Below, piece after piece: positions 15,747 through 24,366 of a DNA stretch of 64,000 nt. The stretch is from Polaribacter sp. WD7 (GTDB taxonomy: Bacteria; Bacteroidota; Bacteroidia; Flavobacteriales; Flavobacteriaceae), in assembly GCF_003335085.1 (NCBI RefSeq), contig NZ_QPEJ01000015.1:1-64000 (forward strand), written 5' to 3'. The notes beneath the pieces were generated by a model that did no database searches, was not told the DNA's origin, and saw only the letters and a list, made by a program, of their open reading frames with translations. How positions within the stretch are numbered: the stretch's first letter is position 1; each line of letters opens with the position of its first letter. Position numbers and translations under genes: made by a program.

Positions 15747-17948
15747 TTGAAAGTTACAGCGTACCCTAAAGTAGTTGATTTACAAAATTGTGAAGATGAA
15801 CCTATACATGTATTGCCTCAAATACAGAGTCATGGTTTTCTGCTCGTAGTTGATAAAAGCCATAAAATAATTCAATTTTCTGAAAACAGTTTGTTGGCTT
15901 TAGAAATTGAAGAAGAAAAGTTATTAAATGAAGATTTATCTACAATTTTAGAAAAAGAACAATATGTTTTTTTTAAAGAATGGGCCACAAAGCCTGTAAG
16001 TCAATATTCATTTAAAGTTAGTATTAAAGAAAAACATTTTTTATGTATACCTCATAAAAAAGATAATCAATATATTTTAGATTTTGAGTTGTATGATAAC
16101 CAACAAAGTGTAAATGTACTACAACAAGATTTACTGCGTTTTTTTTCAAATTTATCCAACACTCTCACCTTACAAAATTTGTGTGATCAGACAGCTGTTC
16201 ACATTAAAAGCATTACAGGGTATGACAGAGTAATGATTTATCAATTTGATAAAGAATGGAACGGATTGGTTGTTTCAGAGGCAAAACAAGAAAATCAAAC
16301 TTCTTTTAAAGGTTTAAAATATCCAGCATCAGACATACCAAAGCAAGCAAGAGCGTTATTTTTAGAACAAGGCGTTCGTATAATTTCCGATGTTTATGAT
16401 AATTACCATAGATTAATTCCACCTATAAATACAGAAACCAGATCATTAACCAATGTAGGTAATTCTCATTTGCGAGGTTCTAGTCCAATTCATCTAGAAT
16501 ACTTAAAAAACATGAAAGTGGCCGCTTCAATGAGTTGCGCTATTGTACATGAGGGTAAATTGTGGGGGTTAATTTCTTGTCATCATAACACAAAGAAATT
16601 TGTTGATTATAGAAATAGACAATCTTGCGCAATTTTGGCTAACATGTTTTCTGCACAAATAGGACAAAAACTTTCGAGCAATTATATAGAACGACTTAAT
16701 AAAGCAAGTGAAATTAGAGCTGTTATTACTAAGAACATTAGTAAAAATTGGGATATTATTGAAGGGTTAACAGCACATCAAATTAACGCTGCCTCTCTAT
16801 TTAGCTGTTCAGGATTTGCTGTTTTACATAATGATGAAATTGTTACCTTGGGTAATACTCCTCCTAAAAAAGAGATATTAGATATTTTAGAAAAATTACA
16901 TCTTGCAAATAAATTTAATAAAGATTATTTTGTAACACAATGCTTATCTAAAGAAATAGCCTTACCAAATAAAGAGGATGAAAAGAAGTACTCTGGTATG
17001 TTTGTTTGTAAATTATCTAACGCTATACATGAGGCTTTGGTTTGGTTTAGGCCAGAACAGATAAGTGAAATAAACTGGGGTGGAGACCCACATAGTAAAG
17101 CTCTAGATAGATTGAGTCCTAGAAAATCTTTTGAAAAATGGACAGAAAAAGTGCGCAATACCTCCGTTGCTTGGACGGATTATGAAATATCTAATGGTAG
17201 GGCACTTAATAGTGATATTAAGAACGTTATCATCACTAAATTTGGTGAGTTAGAATTACTCAATAAGAAATTGTCTAATTTAAACCAAGAATTAGAAAGT
17301 TTTAGTTACAGCGTTAGTCATGATCTTCGTGGACCTCTCAGAGGTATAGATGGTTTTGCTCAAATTTTATTAGAAGATTATGGTGATGTTTTAGATGAAG
17401 AAGGCAAAGAATCTTTGCATGTTATCATAAACTCTGCTGATAAAATGAATGTTTTAATGGATGAGATTCTAAATTATAGTAGCATAAATCAACATGAAAT
17501 TATTTACAATCAAATAGATGTTTATAAATTGTGCCAGGAAATAATCAAAGATTTTCGTTTGCAAAGTATATATCCAAATACTGAGTTGGTAATTAAACCA
17601 GATATATCACCTATTCATGGAGATAAAACCATGACGTATCAATTGTTTGCAAACCTTGTTACCAATGCATACAAATACTCAAGTTTACACCCCACACCTA
17701 AAATAGAAATAGGAAGTTACGTTCAAAATAAAAGTGTTGTTTACACGGTTTCAGATAACGGAATTGGTTTTGATCAAAAATATGCTCAGAAAATTTTTGG
17801 AGTTTTTACCAGATTAGAAACAGATAAGTACGAGGGTACTGGTGTTGGTCTTGCTATAGCACAGCGTGTTGTAATTAAACATAATGGTAATATTTGGGTA
17901 ACAAGTAAAAAAGGAGAAGGAACAACATTTTATTTTCAATACGAATAA
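15747..17948 (+). CDS. bphP: bacteriophytochrome histidine kinase
   Basis: A 733-residue red/far-red photoreceptor kinase. PAS domain (about 5-125) with the biliverdin-attachment Cys15 in LQNCEDEPIHVLPQIQSHG. GAF domain (about 140-310) with YPASDIPKQARALF and RGSSPIHLEYLKNM. PHY domain (about 320-490) with the tongue motif WFRPEQISEINWGGDP. Then the histidine kinase: phospho-His525 in YSVSHDLRGPLRGI, N-box NLVTNAYKYS, DNGIGFD and GTGVGLAIAQR. All parts needed for light-driven autophosphorylation are there. The start is a TTG, only ten codons before the Cys. Two receiver genes and a heme oxygenase follow with gaps of 2 and 7 bp and an overlap, so this is one operon. Confidence 0.95.
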   Translation: MKVTAYPKVVDLQNCEDEPIHVLPQIQSHGFLLVVDKSHKIIQFSENSLLALEIEEEKLLNEDLSTILEKEQYVFFKEWATKPVSQYSFKVSIKEKHFLCIPHKKDNQYILDFELYDNQQSVNVLQQDLLRFFSNLSNTLTLQNLCDQTAVHIKSITGYDRVMIYQFDKEWNGLVVSEAKQENQTSFKGLKYPASDIPKQARALFLEQGVRIISDVYDNYHRLIPPINTETRSLTNVGNSHLRGSSPIHLEYLKNMKVAASMSCAIVHEGKLWGLISCHHNTKKFVDYRNRQSCAILANMFSAQIGQKLSSNYIERLNKASEIRAVITKNISKNWDIIEGLTAHQINAASLFSCSGFAVLHNDEIVTLGNTPPKKEILDILEKLHLANKFNKDYFVTQCLSKEIALPNKEDEKKYSGMFVCKLSNAIHEALVWFRPEQISEINWGGDPHSKALDRLSPRKSFEKWTEKVRNTSVAWTDYEISNGRALNSDIKNVIITKFGELELLNKKLSNLNQELESFSYSVSHDLRGPLRGIDGFAQILLEDYGDVLDEEGKESLHVIINSADKMNVLMDEILNYSSINQHEIIYNQIDVYKLCQEIIKDFRLQSIYPNTELVIKPDISPIHGDKTMTYQLFANLVTNAYKYSSLHPTPKIEIGSYVQNKSVVYTVSDNGIGFDQKYAQKIFGVFTRLETDKYEGTGVGLAIAQRVVIKHNGNIWVTSKKGEGTTFYFQYE

Positions 17949-17950
17949 AA

Positions 17951-18364
17951 ATGCAAAAAAAAACAGTAGTCTACATAGAGGATAGAAAAGAAGATATTCT
18001 TTTGTTAGAGAGAGTCGTAAAGAGAGAGTTTAATACTATAGAATTAGTTACTTTTAGCAATTCTGAAGATGTGTTAAAAAGTATCAAAAATGAAAGTTTT
18101 AATAAGCTTTCAGCAAGTGCAGTACTTATAGATATTAATATGCCAAAAATTAGTGGATTAGAATTGCTAAAAGCGTTTAGTGAAAATAAAATATATAACA
18201 AATTGCCAAAAATAATATTTAGTAGTAGTAAAGAAAGAACTGATATTAGTACAGCATACCAATATCACTGTAACAGTTTTATAGAAAAACCCAAAAGTTT
18301 TACAACGCTAAAACTAACTGTTAAAGAAACTCTTGATTATTGGCTTAATATAAACTTAAATTAA
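17951..18364 (+). CDS. single-domain response regulator (Rcp1-like)
   Basis: A 137-residue stand-alone receiver domain. Acidic pocket YIEDRKED at residues 8-15, phospho-acceptor Asp61 in AVLIDINMPKISG, the Ser/Thr position in IIFSSSKE and the conserved Lys in FIEKPKSF. It has no output domain, like Rcp1, the partner of the cyanobacterial phytochrome Cph1. It starts 2 bp after the kinase stop, so it is the natural phosphoryl acceptor of the phytochrome kinase; this pairing is inference from position. Confidence 0.92.
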   Translation: MQKKTVVYIEDRKEDILLLERVVKREFNTIELVTFSNSEDVLKSIKNESFNKLSASAVLIDINMPKISGLELLKAFSENKIYNKLPKIIFSSSKERTDISTAYQYHCNSFIEKPKSFTTLKLTVKETLDYWLNINLN

Positions 18365-18371
18365 TACGGTT

Positions 18372-18932
18372 ATGATTAAGTTATCACCCAGAATTTTAAT
18401 TGTAGAAGACTCATACACAGACGCAGCATTATTGCAACGTCAATTAGAAAAAATATTTGAAGAGCCAGAAATAGTAATGGCAAATTCTATAGATAATTTG
18501 AGCTTTACGACAAAAACGTTTGTACCAGAAATTATTTTTACAGATTTTGATTTAGGAAATTTTACAGCAGAAGATGTACTTATTTCTATTCGAAATCTCT
18601 TTAAAGACATACCTATTATTGTAGTAACAGGCACTATAGGTAATGAGGAAATTGCAACAAATATTATTTTAAAAAGGGCAAATGGTTTTTTTCTAAAAAA
18701 AGACATGAAAAATCTACATGTTAGAATGGAACCTTTGTTACTAGACATTTTAGAAAAAAATAAGTTTGCCTTAGCAAAAATAGCCAAAGAAAAAGAACGT
18801 TTAGAAAAATTAAACAGAATACATAGTATTTTAAAAGGAGCTGCACAACCTAATAAACCAAAAGGAGTAGAGGAGTATTACGAGAAATTATTAAAAGAGA
18901 TAGAAGAAAATATTGAAACAATTATTAGATAA
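18372..18932 (+). CDS. response regulator with C-terminal helical extension
   Basis: A 186-residue receiver protein. Pocket VEDSYTD at residues 11-17, phospho-acceptor Asp58 in IIFTDFDLGN, IVVTGTIGNE for the switch Thr, and Lys in FFLKKDM. After about residue 130 it continues as a charged helix, probably a coiled coil (FALAKIAKEKERLEKLNRI), and a short tail with EEYYEKLLKEIEENI; no DNA-binding domain. Second receiver in the phytochrome operon, 7 bp after the first. Whether it receives phosphate from the same kinase or acts as a sink is not known. Its last 20 bases overlap the start of the heme oxygenase gene. Confidence 0.9.
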   Translation: MIKLSPRILIVEDSYTDAALLQRQLEKIFEEPEIVMANSIDNLSFTTKTFVPEIIFTDFDLGNFTAEDVLISIRNLFKDIPIIVVTGTIGNEEIATNIILKRANGFFLKKDMKNLHVRMEPLLLDILEKNKFALAKIAKEKERLEKLNRIHSILKGAAQPNKPKGVEEYYEKLLKEIEENIETIIR

Positions 18933-19488
18933 AGAAATACTTAAAGTACTAAAGGAAGAAACTAAACTACTACACGATATTGTAGACAAAAGTAGTGGTG
19001 CAGATAAAATTATTTCTCACACCATTAGTGTGCAAGAATTTACAAAACTTTTAGAAAAAAACTATTTAGCATATTCTCATATAGAAGCCAACATCTGTTG
19101 CTTTAAACAAGAAAATCTTGTAAAGCAAGTTTACTTTTTACCAAGAATTTCAAATTGGGTACTAAAAGACCTAAAAAAGATTTCCTTTTCATTGCTTACT
19201 AAAAATACTTCTATTTTTTTAAATAATAAATTTGAAGCCTTAGGTGCAATTTACGTAACAGAAGGTTCTTTGTTAGGAGGATTAGTTTTAGGAAAGCATC
19301 TCACAGAATGTAATCAATTATCAAATACAACCACTTTAGAGTTTTATAAGTTTGATAAAGACAGATTAATGCGTTGGGAAAAATTTAGGAAACACATGAC
19401 GCAAAGTCAATTTTCTGCCGAAGAACGCAACCAAATCGTACAAGGTGCCAAAAAAACATTTAAAGCATTTATTAAGTATTTTAAATAA
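18913..19488 (+). CDS. bphO: biliverdin-producing heme oxygenase (BphO-like)
   Basis: A 191-residue all-helical heme oxygenase-like protein. The proximal heme ligand is probably His21 in LKEETKLLHDIVD, matching the family pattern LKxxTxxLHxxxE. The later helix ALGAIYVTEGSLLGGLVLGKHL carries the glycine-rich distal segment. It would open heme to biliverdin IX, the chromophore bound by the phytochrome three genes upstream, so sensor and pigment are made together. The start appears to be TTG at 18913, overlapping the preceding gene by 20 bp; no ATG precedes the conserved first helix. Closed by a terminator. Confidence 0.9.
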   Translation: MKQLLDKEILKVLKEETKLLHDIVDKSSGADKIISHTISVQEFTKLLEKNYLAYSHIEANICCFKQENLVKQVYFLPRISNWVLKDLKKISFSLLTKNTSIFLNNKFEALGAIYVTEGSLLGGLVLGKHLTECNQLSNTTTLEFYKFDKDRLMRWEKFRKHMTQSQFSAEERNQIVQGAKKTFKAFIKYFK

Positions 19489-19526
19489 AAAAGCGCTTAA
19501 ATTATTTAATTTAAGCGCTTTTTTAT
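19485..19526. terminator. Bidirectional terminator after the phytochrome operon
   Basis: AAGCGCTTAAATTA (19491-19504) pairs perfectly with TAATTTAAGCGCTT (19507-19520), flanked by A- and T-runs. It lies between the convergent heme oxygenase and M16 peptidase genes. Confidence 0.9.
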
Positions 19527-19541
19527 TTAAAATGCTATCGG

Positions 19542-21587
19542 TTATTCAAAATCTTTATCAGAAACTCCTTCATTTATTTTTATTATCTCTACTTCAAAAT
19601 TTAAATCCATAGGTCCCATTTTTGCATTAACAGCGTGTGGAAATAAAACACCGTTAACTGCTTTGTAATTGCCGTATGTTGTAGGTACTTTTACTTCTCC
19701 TTGCGGCCCTTTTACAGTTCTAATTTCTTTGGTTTTTAAACCGGTGGCTACATCATAAAATATTTCTGAGCTATTGTGTTGTATTACGTAGCAGTTTTTA
19801 CCATCTATAGGTTCTATTCTATCTAATTTTCCGCTAGTATAGCTCATATCTGTAAATGGTATTGTAGTCGCTTTAATTTCATCAACCTGTTCTGTAGTCA
19901 TATCCATTTTTCTACCTTGTACCTCGTTGTATCCTTTTGTTCCGTTAAAAACTGTTTTTTGAAAAACTTGTCCCATTCCAGAGATAGTTTTAGACATTTT
20001 GTTAGGAGCCATCATTTTATCTTCTGCTGTAACTTCTATGCCTTGTACTTTTCCTTTAGAAACCATTAATACAGATTTTATAGCCATTACTTTGTCTTTA
20101 CCACCAATAGCTTTAATGTAATTGTCAACTACTTTTTTAGCATTCATACCGTCTGGAATTGGAAATACCATTTCTGGTTTTTCAGTAGCATTAGCCTCTT
20201 TGTCAAAATATTTAATAGTATACCCTACTTTTTCTAGGTTAGGCATTACATCTATTGCCTTACCAGTTACAATTATTCTTGCTTTATCACTTTTAAAATG
20301 TTTTTTTGCTGCCTTTTGAACATCTTCAACAGTTACGGCGTTAATATTTTTGATGTAATTAGCATAAAAATTTTCTGGTAAATTATACCTGGCAATGTTT
20401 AATGCATATCTTGCAGCAGTTGCTGGTTTTTGAACATCCATAACAAAACCTCCAATATATTCTTCTTTAGCATCGTTTAATTCTTTTGCAGATACTTTAT
20501 TATTTTTAATGTTGTCAATTTCTTTTTTAATCTCAACAATAGCACTGTCTGTAACTATATTTCTAACACTTGCAAAAGCTCTAAAACTACCTGTTCTTCT
20601 ACTTTGAGATATGCTTGAGTAAGAGCCATAGGTGTACCCCTTATCTTCACGCAGATTGTTAAATAACCTTGCAGATCCGCCTCCACCTAAAATTTTATTA
20701 GCAAGCAATGTTGCATAGTAATCACTATCACCCAACGTTAAATTAGTTGTATTCATTACAGTAACCTCAGATTGTACTGCATTTGGCATATTCACAAAGT
20801 TAATTTCTGTGTTTTCTACGTTGGTTGGCTTTGTGTAATTTGTAGTTGGAATATCACCCGATTTCCAATCTTTAAACAAGGATTTTATTAGTTTTTTGGT
20901 CTTTTTAGGATTAATGTCTCCAATAATTACCAAATATGCGTTGTTAGGTTTGTAGTACGTGTTAAAATTTTCTTTAACGTCTGTTAATGTAATATTGTTT
21001 ACAGTTTCTTTTGTAACAAACTCTCCATCAGGATGATTTTTACCATACGTTAGTGCGCTTTCAACTCTTCTCGCTGTTGTGGTAACATCTTTTTCTTGAG
21101 ATTTTAATCCTTCTAGTGTTACTTTTTTCTCTTTGTCAAATTCTTCTTGAGTAAATTCAGAATTTTTAACACCATCGGCTAATAAGCCTAAAACTTCAGT
21201 AAAATATTTAGTTAAAGATCTTGCAGAAGCACCTGAACTGTAAAAATTGATATTTGCACCCAGATAATCTACTTTTTCGTTAAAATCATCTTTAGATATA
21301 TTAGCGGTTCCTCTACCTAATAAACTTCCCATTATAGAAGAAACACCAGCTTTATCACCTTCTACGTATGGTGTATTATCAATGGTTAAATTTGCAGAAA
21401 CTCTAGGTAATTTATGGTTTTCTACCATAATTACTTTCAGTCCGTTTTTTAATGAGAATTTGATAGTTTCTCCAAGTTTTATTTCAGGATCTGGTCCTGG
21501 TTTTGGCATTTTATTTAAATCTCTTTGGGCATTTACAGCTAAAGATGTTGCTATAAATACGATAAAAGCTATAAGTTTTGTTTTCAT
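19542..21587 (-). CDS. M16-family peptidase subunit lacking the zinc motif, with C-terminal LolA-like region
   Basis: A 681-residue secreted M16 (insulinase-type) protein: signal peptide MKTKLIAFIVFIATSLAVNA, two M16 lobes to about residue 450 (ISANLTIDN-like start, KNHPDGEF, LANKILGGGGSARLFNNLRE with the glycine-rich and R/Y active-site region EDKGYTYGSYSS). Where active members have HxxEH, this one reads SSIMGSLLGRGTAN, so it should be catalytically dead. Residues about 480-681 form an extra beta-rich domain that begins YIKAIGGKDKVMAIKSV, like outer-membrane-lipoprotein-type regions fused to such proteins in Bacteroidota. It lies 24 bp downstream of the active subunit and probably pairs with it. 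Confidence 0.9.
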   Translation of the reverse strand: MKTKLIAFIVFIATSLAVNAQRDLNKMPKPGPDPEIKLGETIKFSLKNGLKVIMVENHKLPRVSANLTIDNTPYVEGDKAGVSSIMGSLLGRGTANISKDDFNEKVDYLGANINFYSSGASARSLTKYFTEVLGLLADGVKNSEFTQEEFDKEKKVTLEGLKSQEKDVTTTARRVESALTYGKNHPDGEFVTKETVNNITLTDVKENFNTYYKPNNAYLVIIGDINPKKTKKLIKSLFKDWKSGDIPTTNYTKPTNVENTEINFVNMPNAVQSEVTVMNTTNLTLGDSDYYATLLANKILGGGGSARLFNNLREDKGYTYGSYSSISQSRRTGSFRAFASVRNIVTDSAIVEIKKEIDNIKNNKVSAKELNDAKEEYIGGFVMDVQKPATAARYALNIARYNLPENFYANYIKNINAVTVEDVQKAAKKHFKSDKARIIVTGKAIDVMPNLEKVGYTIKYFDKEANATEKPEMVFPIPDGMNAKKVVDNYIKAIGGKDKVMAIKSVLMVSKGKVQGIEVTAEDKMMAPNKMSKTISGMGQVFQKTVFNGTKGYNEVQGRKMDMTTEQVDEIKATTIPFTDMSYTSGKLDRIEPIDGKNCYVIQHNSSEIFYDVATGLKTKEIRTVKGPQGEVKVPTTYGNYKAVNGVLFPHAVNAKMGPMDLNFEVEIIKINEGVSDKDFE

Positions 21588-21611
21588 AATAATGTCTTGA
21601 TCTTTTTTCTG

Positions 21612-22931
21612 TTATTGTTTGTCTTCTGGTAAATATTCTAATACTAACCTTTGGTTAGAATTTAAATATTTTTTGGCAATAGCTCTTATTTCTTCTCTAG
21701 TAATATTTCTATAAATATCTATTTCTGTGTTAATTAAATTTGTGTCTCCAAACAAAACATGATATCTGGCTAAAGAATTGGCAATACCTTCTACAGAAGA
21801 ATTTGAACTCACAAAATTATTTTCAAATTGATTTTGTAATTTTTGATAATCTTTTTCAGAAATCAAATTGGTTTGAAGCTTTACAATTTCCTCATCAATT
21901 TCTTTGACCAAATCATTTAATGATACGTCTCCTAATGGAAGTGCAAATAAAATATAGGTTCCATAGTCTTCTTGACTTAAATTGATGGCCCCAGCTTGTA
22001 ATGCCATCTTTTTAGTATCAACCAATTTTTTGTACAAAACAGAGCTTTTTCCACCACTTAAATAAGCAGAAATCATGTCTAAAACACGAGAATCTCTAGT
22101 TTTCATAGAAGGAGTTCTAAATGCTTGAATTATTGCTGGAATTTGAATGTTAGGATCGTATGCTTTCGCATTAATTTGTGTTGTAATTGGATCTTCTTTC
22201 GGAAAATTTCTCTCGATTTTTTCACCTCTTGGAATTCTAGCAAAATACGCGTCAATCCATTTTTTTGCTTGGTCTTTGTCAATATCACCAGCAACTACCA
22301 GTGTAGCATTGTTTGGTGAGTAATATTTTTTATTAAACGCTAAAAATTCTTCTAAAGTAGCGGCGTCTAAATGTTCCATTTTTCCAATGGTTGTGCCTTT
22401 GTATGGATGCTTTTTAAACATATGTAACTTTACGTTTTCTAAAAAACGAGAGTATGGTTGGTTGTCTACACGTAGTCGTTTCTCTTCTTTAACCACTTCA
22501 TTTTGTGTATCTACACCACCTTGCTTAATAATTGGGTGCAACAAGCGTTCAGATTCCATCCACAAACCTAGTTCTAATTTGTTAGATGGAAATATTTCGT
22601 AATAATATGTTCTGTCATCTGTAGTGTTGGCGTTATTTCTACCACCGTTAGAAGATACAATTTTAAACCAATCTCCTTTATTTATGTTTTTAGTTCCTTC
22701 AAACAACAAGTGTTCAAAAAAGTGTGCCATTCCTGTTCTATCGGGTTGCTCATCTTTAGCTCCAACATGATACATTACAGAGGTAATTACAACAGGTGCA
22801 GCATTGTCTTGGTGTAATATTACATGCATCCCATTAGCTAAATCATACTCTTCAAACGCTACCTTTTGTGCATTTATACTAAATACAAACAATAAGGAAG
22901 CAAGAGATAAAATACTTTTACTTTTCTTCAT
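21612..22931 (-). CDS. M16-family zinc peptidase (active subunit)
   Basis: A 439-residue secreted metallopeptidase. Signal peptide ends near INAQ (residue 21). The inverted zinc motif is HFFEHLLFEGTKN near residue 70, with the distal Glu in QNEVVKEEKRLRVDN. The C-terminal lobe has SAYLSGGKSSVLYKKLVDTK. Acts in the periplasm on peptides or small proteins and is expected to form a clam-shell dimer with the inactive partner encoded 24 bp downstream, as in other paired M16B enzymes. First gene of its two-gene operon. Confidence 0.92.
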   Translation of the reverse strand: MKKSKSILSLASLLFVFSINAQKVAFEEYDLANGMHVILHQDNAAPVVITSVMYHVGAKDEQPDRTGMAHFFEHLLFEGTKNINKGDWFKIVSSNGGRNNANTTDDRTYYYEIFPSNKLELGLWMESERLLHPIIKQGGVDTQNEVVKEEKRLRVDNQPYSRFLENVKLHMFKKHPYKGTTIGKMEHLDAATLEEFLAFNKKYYSPNNATLVVAGDIDKDQAKKWIDAYFARIPRGEKIERNFPKEDPITTQINAKAYDPNIQIPAIIQAFRTPSMKTRDSRVLDMISAYLSGGKSSVLYKKLVDTKKMALQAGAINLSQEDYGTYILFALPLGDVSLNDLVKEIDEEIVKLQTNLISEKDYQKLQNQFENNFVSSNSSVEGIANSLARYHVLFGDTNLINTEIDIYRNITREEIRAIAKKYLNSNQRLVLEYLPEDKQ

Positions 22932-23107
22932 TTAATTAAATTTAATCAGTTATAATTTTTTGTTTGACGCTCTTTTTATAGAAGTGTTACACAATTTTTA
23001 ATTCAATTTTACGTCAAATCAAAAATAAAGAAACTCAACAAAATAAAATGTTAAACTAAAAGTAAATAAGTTGTCAATTTGTACGTAATTATTTTTTTGC
23101 GAATACA

Positions 23108-23137
23108 TTGTTCAAAAATAAAAAATATGTATATTTG
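23108..23137 (+). promoter_or_regulatory. rplU promoter (Bacteroidota type)
   Basis: TTG at 23108-23110 and TATATTTG at 23130-23137, spaced 19 bp, match the -33/-7 consensus closely. The leader to the rplU ATG is about 55 nt. Confidence 0.75.
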
Positions 23138-23196
23138 CATCCGCATTTTCAGTAGGTTAGTGCAATAAATAAGTATAAATACGCAAAACAAATAGT

Positions 23197-23865
23197 ATGT
23201 ACGCAATCGTAGAGATAGCAGGGCAGCAGTTTAAAGTAGCAAAAGACCAAAAAGTATACGTACACCGTTTACAGGGAGAAGAAGGATCAAAAGTAACTTT
23301 TGATAACGTTCTTTTGACTGAAGATAAAGGCAACGTAACTATTGGCGCCCCAGCTATAGAAGGAGCCGCAGTAACGGCGAAAATTCTAAGTCACCTACAA
23401 GGTGATAAGGTAATCGTTTTCAAAAAGAAAAGAAGAAAAGGTTACAGAAAGAAAAATGGACACAGACAAGCTTTAAGTGAGATTCAAATAGAATCTATTG
23501 CAGCTTCAGGTGCTAAGAAAGCAACTAAAAAAGCAGCTCCTAAAAAGGAAGAAGTTAAAGTAGAAGCTTCAAAGGTAGTAGCAAAAAAAGCTGCTCCTAA
23601 AAAAGTTAAGGCTGACGATTTAAAGAAAATCGAAGGTGCAGGACCTAAAGCTGCAGAAGCTTTAGTAAATGCAGGTGTAGATACTTTTGCAAAAGTAGCT
23701 AACACTGATGCTGCTAAATTAAGTGAAATTTTATCTGAAGCGAGTTCAAGATTATCTCATATAGTAACAGATACTTGGCCAAAACAAGCTGCTTTAGCTG
23801 CAGAAGGTAAATGGGACGAATTAAAAGAATTACAAGATAGATTAGACGGAGGTATTGAAAAATAA
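23197..23865 (+). CDS. rplU: 50S ribosomal protein L21 with C-terminal helix-hairpin-helix extension
   Basis: The first 100 residues are ordinary L21 (MYAIVEIAGQQFKVAKDQKV, then FKKKRRKGYRKKNGHRQALSEIQIESI). The chain goes on to 222 residues: an Ala/Lys-rich linker (about 100-145) and a folded tail with KADDLKKIEGAGPKAAEALV, a helix-hairpin-helix pattern, then DTWPKQAALAAEGKWDELKE. Such extensions are common in Bacteroidota L21 but absent from the E. coli protein of about 103 residues. The tail may contact rRNA or another factor; that is inference. It heads the rplU-rpmA pair. Confidence 0.95.
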   Translation: MYAIVEIAGQQFKVAKDQKVYVHRLQGEEGSKVTFDNVLLTEDKGNVTIGAPAIEGAAVTAKILSHLQGDKVIVFKKKRRKGYRKKNGHRQALSEIQIESIAASGAKKATKKAAPKKEEVKVEASKVVAKKAAPKKVKADDLKKIEGAGPKAAEALVNAGVDTFAKVANTDAAKLSEILSEASSRLSHIVTDTWPKQAALAAEGKWDELKELQDRLDGGIEK

Positions 23866-23905
23866 TTCCTAAAAATTTAACTTTAACCTATAAAAACTCA
23901 AGAAA

Positions 23906-24166
23906 ATGGCACATAAAAAAGGTGTAGGTAGTTCGAAAAATGGTAGAGAATCAGAATCGAAACGTCTAGGAGTAAAAATATTTGGTGGGCAAGCTGCAAT
24001 TGCAGGTAACATTATTGTTCGTCAAAGAGGAACCAATCACAATCCAGGAGAAAACGTTTACATGGGTAAAGATCATACTTTACATGCAAAAGTTGATGGA
24101 GTTGTAGAATTTACTAAAAAAAGAGATAACAAATCTTATGTATCTGTTACTCCTTTTGAGGCTTAA
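23906..24166 (+). CDS. rpmA: 50S ribosomal protein L27
   Basis: An 86-residue L27, which reaches the peptidyl-transferase centre with its N-terminal tail. It begins [20 protein letters not shown] and contains [19 protein letters not shown], both characteristic. The N-terminus starts directly with AHKKG, so there is no cleavable leader of the Firmicutes kind. 40 bp after rplU in the usual operon. Confidence 0.97.
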   Translation: MAHKKGVGSSKNGRESESKRLGVKIFGGQAAIAGNIIVRQRGTNHNPGENVYMGKDHTLHAKVDGVVEFTKKRDNKSYVSVTPFEA

Positions 24167-24186
24167 AATTAGCTTCTTATAAAAGT

Positions 24187-24225
24187 ATAAAGCGCTTAAA
24201 CATAACATGTTTAAGCGCTTTTTTG
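24187..24225 (+). terminator. Rho-independent terminator after rpmA
   Basis: AAAGCGCTTAAACAT (24189-24203) pairs with ATGTTTAAGCGCTTT (24207-24221), 3-nt loop, then T-run. The stem shares the AAGCGCTTAAA sequence with the terminator at 19491. Confidence 0.9.
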
Positions 24226-24366
24226 TAATATCTATTTTAATAATACTTGTATTGTATTTTTTAGAAAATACCACGTCATAAGAGTTAATTTATTTTTTAA
24301 AATTCAAGTATTTATTCTAGTTAGCTTTTTTTCTCTTACTACCTAGTATTTCGTATTTTTACATCA

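Noticed and set aside
21612..22931. M16 pair as mitochondrial-type processing peptidase or toxin-processing enzyme
   Set aside because: Signal peptides and lack of secretion or bacteriocin neighbours favour ordinary periplasmic M16B peptidases.
22932..23196. Riboswitch or attenuator in the 265-bp gap before rplU
   Set aside because: The leader is about 55 nt with no hairpin-terminator pair; the rest is promoter DNA for the two divergent operons.
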